A DNA stretch of 64,000 bases from Melieria omissa (lineage: Eukaryota > Arthropoda > Insecta > Diptera > Ulidiidae): assembly GCA_963971225.1 (NCBI GenBank), contig OZ020267.1, forward strand, positions 96,151,648 to 96,215,647, given 5' to 3'. The notes beneath the pieces were generated by a model, which made no database searches, was not told where the DNA came from, and saw only the letters and a program-made list of their open reading frames with translations. This document shows, one piece after another, positions 54,523-64,000 of the stretch (its first letter is position 1; every line of letters begins with the position of its first letter). Both the position numbers and the translations under genes were made by a program.

Positions 54523-56323
54523 TTCAACAATTGTTTTATCATGGCTACTAAAAACACCATCTACATGGACTACCTTTGTTGCTAATCGTGTTAGCAAAAT
54601 TCAAGACAAACCATACGCTAAAAATTGGTATCATGTCGATTCACCTGATAATCCTGCCGATTTATGTAGCCGCGGTCTTACTCCACAGGACTTAAGTATG
54701 AATACGTTATGGTGGCATGGCCCATCGTGGCTTGTTAAGGATAGGTCCGAGTGGCCATCTCCTAGCCCTACTCATCTTGAAACTTCAATCGAAGCAAAAA
54801 AGGTTGCAGTACACAACTTGCTCGTAAATGTTGAGGAAGACATTCTCTCTAGATTTTCGTCATTTTCGAGAGCTCTTCGAGTGGTCTCATATATGCTTCG
54901 GTTTTACTATCGCACTCACCGTCCTGCAGAAAATTCTAAGGGCTATACTTCCATAGTGTTGTCTAATGCAGAACTCCATAACACCAGAAAATTCTTGACA
55001 ATTCTCTCTCAGAAAACGCACTTTCAAACTGAATATAGTTGTCTTCTAAATCAAAACCCACTTAATTTTAAGAGCAGCATATTGACTCTAAATCCCTTTT
55101 TGGATAAAGAACAAGTTATGCGTATTAATGGTCGTTTAGCTAACGCACCAACTCTTTCCTTTAGTGAACAGCACCCAATTATCCTTCCGTATGGTTCTCA
55201 GTTTTCGAAACTTTTAGTTGCCTTTATACATAAAATCACGATTCACGGTGGCAACTCACTTCTACTTCGATTGCTTCGTCAGGAATATTGGATTCCGAAG
55301 GCGAAAAATCTCATTAGATCTACTATTCATCGATGTAAAACTTGTCTGTTGGATAAGAAACGAAAGGCTTCTCAGATCATGGTTGCTTTACCCCCCGAAC
55401 GGACTACTCTCAGTCGTGTATTCTCCATTACTGGTGTCGACTTTGCAGGTCCTTTTGACATAAAGAACTTTACAGGTAGACCTTGCCTTATAACGAAAGG
55501 TTATGTTTGTATTTTTGTCTGTTTCTCTACAAAGGCAATCCATTTGGAGGCAGTCAGTGATCTTTCGACACCTGCTTTTCTCGCTGCTTTTATTCGATTC
55601 GTTTCTCGTCGTGGTTGCCCAAAAACCATTTTCTCCGATAATGGTACTAACTTTGTTGGTGCTTCTAAAGCTTTCAAAAAGGATTTTGAAGCATTTCTAA
55701 AGCAGTTTCGTGATTCATTTTCCAATCACTTTTCCCATCAGCCTGTTGAATGGAATTTTATTCCTGCTGGGTCGCCTCATATGGGTGGCTTATGGGAAGC
55801 GGGAGTTAAAAGTTTCAAACTCCATTTTCGTAAAATGGCTCCTCCTCATAAATACACATTCGAGGAACTATCAACAGTTTTATCTCGTATTGAAGCGTGT
55901 TTAAATTCTCGACCTATTAGTCCTATGTCAGAAAACCCTGTGGATGTATCTGCTTTGACTCCGGGTCACTTCCTTATTGGGTCTCCACTTCTGGGTCCCC
56001 CAGAGCCAGTTATTTCTGATATAAGCGCGAGAAATAGATGGGAAAAAATGAAAGCTTTGGGTCAACAGATCGCCTTAAGATGGAAAGAAGAGTATCTTAA
56101 AGAAATGCATAGGCGATACAAATGGAAATATCCATCGCGCGATCTTGCTGTTGACGATTTAGTTGTTGTTAGTCAAGAAAATCTTCCCCCTACTGCGTGG
56201 CGGCTGGGAAGAATTCTTCGAGTATATCCCGGTAGCGATAAACGCGTCCGCGTCGCCGATATTAAAACCGAACGAGGCATAATTACGCGGTCCATTACGA
56301 AATTAATCGTCTTATCTGACTAG
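54467..56323 (+). pseudogene. BEL/Pao element E: RNase H end and integrase
   Basis: The frame picks up at WTDSTIVLSWLLKTPSTW and continues through the integrase: zinc region with KITIHGGNSLLLRLLRQ and CKTCLLDKKRK, DDE core TGVDFAGPFD, FSDNGTNFVGASKAF and GGLWEAGVKSFKL, and the C-terminal domain ending KLIVLSD. Everything after the frameshift is intact to the stop at 56323. Confidence 0.88.
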
Positions 56324-56371
56324 ACCTTCCACCATTTCTTAACAATTTTGTTATCCTAATCATAGGCCGCC

Positions 56372-57134
56372 ATGAGTGACAACGTTTCATCGACTCCTCT
56401 CGATAACAACAAAAGATGCAGATTATGCCAACGCACTCATCCTCTACGCTTCTGTAAAAAGTTCCTTTCGATGAACTTAGAAAAAGCGATTACGGGTCAT
56501 ATTGTTGCATCGTTATTGCTCTAGATGTTTGGCACATTCCCACATAGCGAAACACTGCACTAGCAAGATGGTTTGCAAATATTGTCAGCGTCATCATAAT
56601 ACGCTTCTCCATGCGAATGAACGTCTAATTATTCAACGCGAAGCTCGTCCTTTCGCTACGAGTGCTTCCGTTCAACGCGTCACCGTACTTTTTCCGACGG
56701 CCTCCGTCTTCATACGCGTCCGTGCCGCCAGCTATCCTGCTCGAATCCTTATAGATTCTTGCTGCTGCACCAGTCGCATCTCGTCGTCCACGGTACGCCA
56801 GCTGCATCTTCCAGTTTCCAAGGTAGATCTTCATCACTTTTGCCGAGTCACCTTGGTCTCGCGTCATGATTCATCTCAGCGCATCGACGTGCATGCCAAG
56901 ATCGAACAAACGCTCGCCTTTAAAACTCCGCTGGAAGACATTGACGGGCGAGTAGCGGAACGTTTTTCGAATTTTCGCCTTGCGGATCCTTATTTTTATC
57001 GATCCACCGCCGTCTCGCTCATCCTTGGCTCAGAGATCTACCACAAGATCATCCGATCTGGATTCATTTGTAACCCTGGCCTACCTCTGGCACAGGATTC
57101 TATTTTCGGATGGGTCCTTTCAGGCCCATGTTAA
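56372..57134 (+). pseudogene. Post-pol ORF of element E: zinc knuckles plus degenerate retropepsin
   Basis: Starts at ATG 56372, 49 bp after the pol stop and directly behind TTATCCTAATCATAG, a splice-acceptor-like tract. After MSDNVSSTPLDNNK come CRLCQRTHPLRFC, YCSRCLAHSHIAKHC and CKYCQRHHNTLLH. A one-base shift in an A run near 56480 breaks the frame. Then follows a domain matching the BEL/Pao retropepsin along its length: RILIDSCCCTSRISS in place of IDPGSEASFIS, LILGSEIYHKI in place of VIGSDLLPQ, and a closing FGWVLSGPC before the stop. The catalytic Asp remains but the Gly/Ser of the active-site loop are replaced. It is therefore a second, probably non-catalytic, knuckle-protease module. 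Role unknown. Confidence 0.75.
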
Positions 57135-58540
57135 CAAACCTTTTAGATGGATCCTTATTGATCCTGATTTCAGAAAATTATTTACAATCAAACATAATAT
57201 AATTTGAAATGCTCAATGAATTAACTCTTATATCGGTTATCAACGCCTAGTTATTAAGTTAATATGTATGAATTTGAAATTGAACTGAAATGTATTCCAT
57301 CCACAAATCATTATTTCTTGTTTTTTTTTCGTAATTTTGCAGCGCGAGACACTGTCTCGGTAAAAAAAATTACCTTTTTTCCATTAACTTCAATTACAAA
57401 GAAGCTGTTAAAAAAAACCAGGCATTAGGTCGTTGAGAGTAATTTTGAAAAAAATTGTAAATTTAATCCCGAGTTACGTCTTTTTTAGGCGTTTCTCAGG
57501 CAAAATTTGCAGTTAGGTTCACGAAAATAAGTTCTATATATCAAAATTGTTCATGAGCGTTCGCTATACTGCATATCTGTAGCCAAAAGTGTATTGAACC
57601 AAATGAAATCAATATTTGTCACGTTTACTTTCCGTTGCGCTTATTTTACAAGTGTTTGTATTCATAATTCAAATTGAGAACTTAACTGCCCAAGGTACAC
57701 ACACGGGTTAAAACAAGCAAATGAAGGAAACGTTTATATTCAAATGGTAAATTCACTATGGGCGCTCGCATCTTTCTTTAAAGCGTGCTGGTCGAACAAT
57801 GCGTATTTACTGGAACATTTATGCTTTGGGCTACAGATAAGCACCCAAAATTCGCTCGCGTATCCCATGAACACTCAAAAATAGCATTTCACTCACCTGT
57901 CACCGTCCTTTTCCCGATTTGGGAATGCGTGCAGAACCGCTCCCTCCATACACTTCCGGACGCACTTTTTTTCGACTGGCATGTCTGGGCTGGTCGTCAA
58001 TACTTCCCTCTGTAAAAAGAATATACAAATTGAATGAGTATTTGCTTAAAATATTCAAAAATTGCACACGGATTTGTAGTATTCTGCAGTTGCAGATTCG
58101 CGGGTTTTTTATTTGCAAAAACGCAAAACAGCTGATGAAATTATCACAAATCAGGGATGCTTTTGGTACTAAATGCTCTAGTTTGACCGCAGGGTTGTTT
58201 TTTTGGATGCAGGTTACAAAATCTAAATTTAATTGAATTAAAAGCATACCCAAGGATTAATTTGACGCTTTTGGACAATAATATATTTTTCTAGTCAATT
58301 TTATACAAACGTATTACGAAATGGCACCAAAAATATACAAATAAAAAGACAAATTTCTTTGGTCACAAAAAATGACTCACACCAGCTACACTGGCAATTT
58401 GAAATGAACTAGAACAACAACCCCGTTTTAGAAATTTGTATGGAGGAAAAAGTACCTTCCTGATCAAGCTTGGGCCCTACTAGTAGGCCCCAAGGTTGCA
58501 ATTTTGCAATAATATTAGTGTAATTCTGTGCATGTATTTC
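57135..58540. other. Unassigned AT-rich DNA
   Basis: I see no gene or repeat partner that I can support in these 1.4 kb. It probably includes the 3' UTR and any LTR remnant of element E. Confidence 0.4.
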
Positions 58541-58640
58541 TACCGGCTCTCCCAGTTTCACATCGCTTAATCGTTGCTAGCGTCGCTCTGCATGCGACTC
58601 GCTTGGACCGCGCACTAACCAACTGAGCCACGGCGGCTGC
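58541..58640 (-). repeat. tRNA-related SINE fragment
   Basis: On the minus strand CCGTGGCTCAGTTGGTTAGT resembles a Pol III A box of a tRNA, followed by GCAACGATTAAGCGATGTGA, which recurs near 35078. There is no clear B box. Too short and diverged to be a tRNA gene. Confidence 0.55.
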
Positions 58641-61150
58641 TTCTTATTTATGGCTGCAAAATGTCAGCCAAGATTACATAATGACCGAGCTGTCCATTGC
58701 CCGCCACACTGCAGTTGATTGGAGCAACTTTTGCCGCGAAGTTGCGTATGACGGTATGGTCGTGCGCAAAAAGAAGATTGGCGGGCCGGGCAAGGAGGTC
58801 GAAATCGACGAATCAAAGTTCGGCAAACGCAAATACCACCGTGGCCACGCTGTGGAGGGCCAGTGGGTATTTGGAGGTGTGGAGCGTGGCAGCAATGCCT
58901 GCTTTTTGGTGGCAGTTGAGCGCCGCGATAAAAATACGCTCCTTACCATCATCAAAGATTGGATATTGCCGGGAACAACAATAATATCCGATTTTTGGAA
59001 GGTAAGGATATGAGATATATGGTTGTTTTCTTGTTGATATACTGAACAGAGAACTGCACGAGTGCCTATTTTTATGACTCTGAGTATACTCGCCTTAAAA
59101 GCGGTTGCGGTGTGATCGCCACCGCATTGATTTTGTATGAGTATTTACCATACCCATGTCGATTTGAGTATTGGTGCGTTTAAGCAAAGAATATAGAATA
59201 TAAAGAATACGCATCTTCAAAAATTTGTCAAGCGTGTTTCTTGATGCGGGCGGGAAGAGATGAGCGGAGGCATAGCTTGCGGGAAATTTGCTCGCGCTCA
59301 ACAGTTTGCGATCTTGTTCGTCGAAGCGCAAGCGAAGAGTAAACAACGAACCAAAGCATCGTCATCGTCGTTTCAACGAAGATGATTCGGGATTCGCTAA
59401 TGTTTTTGGTGTTGTCGTTTATTGTGTATATGCTTTTTTGTGTTGTGATTGATTTTGCTGCAATGTCACCAGCAATCGAATATTTGTGGTGTATGGCTTT
59501 TTGCTGGCCAATGCTTTTATTAATTTAAAAATTTGGTGGTTGATCCCAATTTAAAATGTTTGCAAATATTTTTACGTGGCGAGTTCGAAGTAAAATTATT
59601 TGTTTATATTTTCACATGCTTAACTACAATTTTAAGAATGTGGGAAAACTACGAAAAAAAATGAACTGATAGGCATATTGACTTCAAAATTCGTGAAACA
59701 CTTGAAATTAAAAATAATTAGATGCGTGTTTTAATTTTTTTTTTTTATCGAAATCTAACGGAGGGTTAGAAGATTGTATGGAACAAAATAATTTAATAGG
59801 TCTATTGACTTTCAATAGGGCGAAAGCACTACTAAAGCACTAAATAAAGAAATAATAAGACAAGTATTTTGTCATAAGAAAATGGTATTACGGCATGCCT
59901 ACGTTTAAAAATAGTTTAAATGTTCTACACCTGAATGATTCCATGGCGAATGATGTGATCATAAATTTACAATATTAGATTTTCTTATTTTAGTTCTTTC
60001 AAACAAACATTATATGTGGGCCGTAAGAAAAGTTCCAAAGAACGAGACGGAAAATTATTACGGCTAATAAAAACGTTTTCTTTTCTTTCCAATTCCATTT
60101 TTATTTAATTGTCTTTGTTGATTACTTATTATTTTTTAATTGCCTGTAGCGATCATATAGGTCGCCATGCCAGCCATATTATATTTTCTTTTCTATGATT
60201 TTTCGCACACTACAGTCAGCAGTGAGTTAAGGAGCAATATGCGACGCCGTGCAGGCTTATAAAAGAAGAACAAAAGCCAGCCAGAAAATAGAAATCGTTT
60301 TACAATTTCAGCTTTTCGCCAGCGCAACAACAAGAACAACAGCACATCGTCTTCCTCCTCTTCGCACAATTGAGCGAGAATGAACGAGTGAGCACAGACG
60401 CGGCATTCGTGTTTCTATGATTTGCGCTCAGAGCATTGTGCTGTCGTTTCAAATGTTTCCTCTTGTTGTCTACCCCCCCGCATCCAGAAGACGGGTGGTG
60501 ATATCAGCACCCGCATTCAAATTTTTGCTTGTATGAGATGCACACTCTTTATGTTACATACTTTTTGGTTTAAGCTACTAGCATACTCAAGCATATGATT
60601 TCGTGGTATCTGCTTTACTTTGCTTCGTAATTTTTTTTTATCACATTCGGCAATCGTACCCGACGAGTACGATGACTAGTATTAGTGCTACTCGTACTTC
60701 GTGTGCACAACATAAATAATATGTATATAAGAGAATGCAGAGATACATATTGGGCAAAGTGAAGATGAGTGAAGTCAGTAGCAAATAAGAATAACTATGC
60801 AGCCGGCCGCAAAATTGACACCGCGATGTTACTGTTTTTGTTTGTAGCACTCTCATATAACGGTAAACGGCCTATTTAGCGTTATCAATGATTGTGCGTA
60901 TATTGATGATTCTGTTTCTTACTGAGAAAAAAGTCAATTGCTGCAAAAATTATTAGTTTTGAAGTGTTACTGCAAGCAGTTGGAACAATTTCGGCATGGC
61001 GTCAAACAATGATTTGGTTGCTGAATATATTGCGAATGGAACTTACTCCTTGTCACCAAAACGCTCCTTCTTAATGGCCCTCGTAGACGATTTTTATTTG
61101 CATGTATTGAATTTTTTTCGATATTCAGTCGCGAAAAAGATACATATCGC

Positions 61151-62293
61151 ACACGCACTACAAAAGTGACACAACTCAAAATTTTTCGGGTTTATATGTT
61201 AATACTGTGCACAATGCATTTATCTACAAATAAGAAAAAGCTCAGTATATTTTTTTGTTGTTTACTGTTGCAAAAATACAGTTAGATCTCTTTTCATGTC
61301 AGAAGTTTGATGCTATTTGATCGCTGCAGCTCAATGCAAAAGAGTCCTAACTCAAATTGTGACATTTTAAACGACATAAATTTTTGTTGAAGTTAATTTT
61401 AAACAAAATTCTGACCATTTTTATATATATTTTTAATTATTAAAATTAACTATGAATTTTAAAAATTTTTCTTTCAACTTTTTAAGTGTCATTTATAATT
61501 ATCAAATCCAGAAAAAGTGGCATAACTTGAAATAATTCGGTAATTATTGAATTAAAATATCATCAAAACAGTCACAACTAACAATTTTGGATTTTCTTTT
61601 GCAAAATAAAACAAAATTCTTGTAACTTATCCTAAAGCATAATCTGTAGAATTTTCAACTAAACGGTACAGTAGCGACTCGGTAAAAGCAACCCTCGATT
61701 TGCGCAACTCCTCGATTATCGCAACCACCGAATTTTATACATTATAGACTCAGTAAAAGCAACTGCTGCCGAAAAAACCTCAATAATCGCGACTTTTTCT
61801 TCGTCTTATTTTCTTTTTGTGGAGTAGAGTGTCAGTTGATGTCCCGTTTCTTTCTCTAGTTTCTTTAAATCAGTAAAATAAATTGTTATCAAACTGTTTT
61901 GTTAATTAAAGCCTTTTTAAGAAATGTTTAGAGTTTTTGTTTCTGTTTGATTTTTCTCAAACACAATGAATGTGATTAGTTTAAGTTCTTTTTTTTGTAA
62001 TACAACAAAATATGAATAAAATAATAATGAATTCTAATGAAACCTTATAAAACTTTGTGAAATTTGCAAATTTTCATACAAAAATTTAGACTCGATAATT
62101 GCAGCAAACTCGGTAGTTGCAACCAAGGTTTTATCATTCTTGGTTGCAACTGCCCCTGCATTAATCGGTTGCTTTTACCGAGTCGCTACTGCATATACTT
62201 TATTTAAAAAAAAATGTTTATTTAGCTCAAAAACAGTTTTTTGCGTTTCCTGAAAAATCAAAAATTTTTAGTTGTGTCACTTTTGTAGTGCGT
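61151..62293. repeat. Inverted repeat block inside the hAT-type element
   Basis: CACGCACTACAAAAGTGACA (starting about 61153) is repeated inverted at about 62270-62293. With the TA that would flank CAAAAGTGACAC it may be a TA-inserting MITE, but the symmetry extends past that point. It contains the pogo-like MITE. Confidence 0.45.
61669..62191. mobile_element. Pogo/Tigger-like MITE, 523 bp
   Basis: Ends CAGTAGCGACTCGGTAAAAG and its inverse are identical over about 25 bp. Left flank is TA; the right flank is CA, one change from TA. Ends of this CAGT...CTCGGT type with TA targets fit Tc1/mariner-pogo. Internal copies of CTCGATTATCGCAAC-like and GTAAAAGCAAC words repeat the end motif. Confidence 0.7.
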
Positions 62294-63162
62294 GAGCAAT
62301 ATACGCGCTATGTGTAGAAGCTGAGTAGGCTCGTCACCCACAAGTCGAGCGCGAGCCGAAGTTGTGTATGTGTTACGAGCTAGCATTGTTCCTGCAGGTA
62401 AAGCGCAGAACGAAATATTAAAAAAAAGCTTAAGTGCGAAAACGCACATTACTCAAAATTTCGCTCATGCTGGTTACGGTATTTACTGGTACGGTTTTTG
62501 CGCTCATTGCTTTTACATAGTAGAAATATGAACAGAACGAAAAGTATTGAGTATGTTATGATCGCATGAGGCTCTCAGCAAATGAACGACGAGTAAAATC
62601 AACACCGCACAATTTCTTTTGCGGTGTTTATGGCACTCGAGTATACAAAATACAGAGTATGTATGCGGTGTACTTATTGTTGCGGTGCACTCGTGCCGTT
62701 CTCTGATACTGAAGTAGATTTTCTACATTTTAGGCGTATGACTGCTTGGCGGAGGAGGGCTTTAACCATTTTAAGGTTAACCATTCCATTCATTTTAAAG
62801 ACCCGGAAAGCCAGCAGCATACAAATACGATAGAAGGACTGTGGCGCCACGTAAAATGCTCAATGCCGCAGTACCATCGGAGCAAGCAGTATTTTAATGG
62901 ATATTTAGCCAAGTACATGTTGATGAAGTACTGCAAAGCAAAGCAAAGCATCAATCAGCATGGCAGGCAATTTATACAACCCCCTTCAGCCATCACTGTG
63001 TGAATTTGGTGACGAAGGTGATTTCGAAATTGTTTTGGACCAAGAGTCAAGCTAGAAAAAATTAAAAAAAATACTTAAAAACATAAAACTGTGCATTATT
63101 ATATTTCACTGTAAAGGGAATTTCACAGGCTTTAATATGGTAACAAACTTATAATAGCTTAA

Positions 63163-63876
63163 GGGGGTCTTCTACCTTGTTGGTTCAAAAAAATCGATTT
63201 TATTTTTTTTGCAGTTTTGTGGCCTAGAAGGTACTAGAAATATAATATTCAAAGGGTATAACCGAAATCTTATTATTTCGGGGTTTTTAGAGTCATCGAA
63301 TATAGCTCCGCATGCTGTTATCGCAGCGCATTAATATCTTTAAATGCAATTTCCCAAAAGTTGTGTTTTTGCAACTGGTTGGCAAGATATCTCGAGAACT
63401 AATTGATCAATTAACTAAAGTGATATATCAAAATTTGCGGAAAACATGTGGTTTGACACGAGCTTTTTAGATTTTTTTCATTTTAACGATTTTTACAGCT
63501 ATTCTTGACCTTGAAAACGTAGACATTTTTGTTTGTTTGTTGCCTGTTTCGTGAAATTTTGGAATTTTTCAAAAACCTCGTGTCAAACGATAGCCAAAGT
63601 CATAAAGAAACTAAATCATTTTGGTTTTTTTGTTTCAGACGACTTTCATGGGCTGAATCGTGACAACCGTTTTAGTATAAATTTTTCGTAAGGGACATTT
63701 CAAGGTCAAATCACGGTCAAACTAGAGACAGTAAAATTTCAGAAAAATTAATGTTGGAAGTATAGAAATAAACGAATTCAATGCAAAAAACCGAACCTTG
63801 ATTGCATTATTGGTTCCCCTACAATCTATTGTCAAAAAACAGTATCAAAAAAGAGGCCACAAGGTAGAAGACCCCC
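63163..63876. mobile_element. TTAA-flanked MITE 3 (piggyBac-like), 714 bp
   Basis: TTAA at 63159-63162 and 63877-63880 flanks inverted ends GGGGGTCTTCTACCTTGT. The empty site is seen in copy 1 (AGCTTAATAACG at about 4004-4015). No coding capacity. Confidence 0.85.
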
Positions 63877-64000
63877 TTAATAACGTATTTTTTCGAGAAA
63901 AAAATCACTTTTTTTTTAATTTATGTAAAAAAAAAACAAATTTTCGCTTATAACTCATTGTTGGTAGATATAACATATCTAATGTTATACATCAATCGAA

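Larger units (their letters stand above)
59047..62705 (+). mobile_element. hAT-type non-autonomous element, 3659 bp, in the Merlin intron
   Basis: Terminal inverted repeats CAGAGAACTGCACGAG (59047-59062) and its inverse at 62690-62705 match 15 of 16 bases. The flanking 8-bp duplication ATACTGAA (59039-59046, 62706-62713) is confirmed by the empty site in copy 1 (GATATACTGAAGTAG). An 8-bp duplication with CAG...CTG ends fits hAT. No transposase is readable; small open frames at 60641-60856, 60967-61179 and 62258-62449 have no recognised product. Nested repeats lie at 61151-62293. Confidence 0.85.
58681..63003 (+). pseudogene. Merlin transposase copy 2, C-terminal exons with invaded intron
   Basis: Exon 58681-59001 and exon 62734-63003 match copy 1 with only a few differences (for example Glu for Asp just before EIDESKFG, and Tyr for Cys in SKQ[C/Y]FNG). 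The donor GTAAGG at 59002 and acceptor TTTTAG at 62733 are preserved, but the intron now carries a 3.66-kb insertion with TSD ATACTGAA. The catalytic motifs are kept. The N-terminal exons are missing upstream, where a SINE fragment lies instead. The acidic out-of-frame tail after the stop is the same as in copy 1. Confidence 0.75.
58676..64000 (+). mobile_element. Merlin transposon copy 2, multiply invaded
   Basis: Same C-terminal exons and tail as copy 1. A 3659-bp hAT-type element sits in the intron (59047-62705) and a 714-bp TTAA MITE in the tail (63163-63876). The tail runs to the window edge. Confidence 0.7.

Noticed and set aside
58541..58640. A functional tRNA gene
   Set aside because: An A-box-like stretch is present but no clear B box, cloverleaf or terminator; part of it recurs elsewhere as a repeat.
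60967..61179. A small minus-strand gene in the hAT-type element
   Set aside because: Short, no recognisable domain, and it runs into the nested inverted repeat.

Overview
The window looks like heterochromatin-like or intergenic DNA from an insect, most likely a dipteran. The AT-rich background, short GT-AG introns of about 55-130 bp, three P-superfamily elements, Osvaldo/Ulysses-like Gypsy and BEL/Pao retroelements, and primer sites that match my recollection of Drosophila tRNA-Lys and tRNA-Tyr 3' ends all point that way. I cannot fix the family; a tephritid would fit. I recognise no host gene. Almost everything that can be read is a nest of transposable elements.

Layout, left to right. 1-3176: P-type transposon (P1) with an apparently intact four-exon transposase. 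3177-4445: C-terminal part of a Merlin transposon and a tail repeat. 5164-22721: a minus-strand Gypsy retrotransposon (A) with intact gag and pol and two LTRs of about 3.27 kb; its right (5') LTR is split by a complete minus-strand Gypsy element (B, 15868-21156, TSD ATAT). 22722-24636: anonymous repeats. 24637-26204: decayed 5' part of a BEL/Pao element. 26332-26955: LINE endonuclease fragment. 27212-29185: inverted copy of the Merlin tail, holding an unidentified block and a Harbinger MITE. 29577-30705: N-terminal Merlin exons, split by a TTAA MITE. 30751-34841: second P-type element (P2) with an 8-bp TSD. 36232-39525: third, decayed P-type element (P3), minus strand, split by another TTAA MITE. 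39829-42500: two-gene PIF/Harbinger element with both genes open. 42879-57134: BEL/Pao fragments C, D and E, including unusual post-pol ORFs. 58541-58640: tRNA-like SINE. 58676-64000: second Merlin copy, invaded in its intron by a 3.66-kb hAT-type element that itself holds a pogo-like MITE, and in its tail by a TTAA MITE.

How the parts relate: elements have repeatedly inserted into one another, so insertion order can be read. B is younger than A; the hAT-type element and the TTAA MITE are younger than Merlin copy 2; TTAA MITEs are younger than P3 and the N-terminal Merlin. Elements that could still encode active proteins are P1, A and B by their ORFs, and Harbinger. The most unusual features are a RING-H2 finger at the N-terminus of the element A Gag, a zinc-knuckle plus degenerate-retropepsin ORF downstream of pol in two BEL/Pao copies, each behind a splice-acceptor-like tract, and repeated primer-binding-site-like modules at the U5 end of the A LTR.
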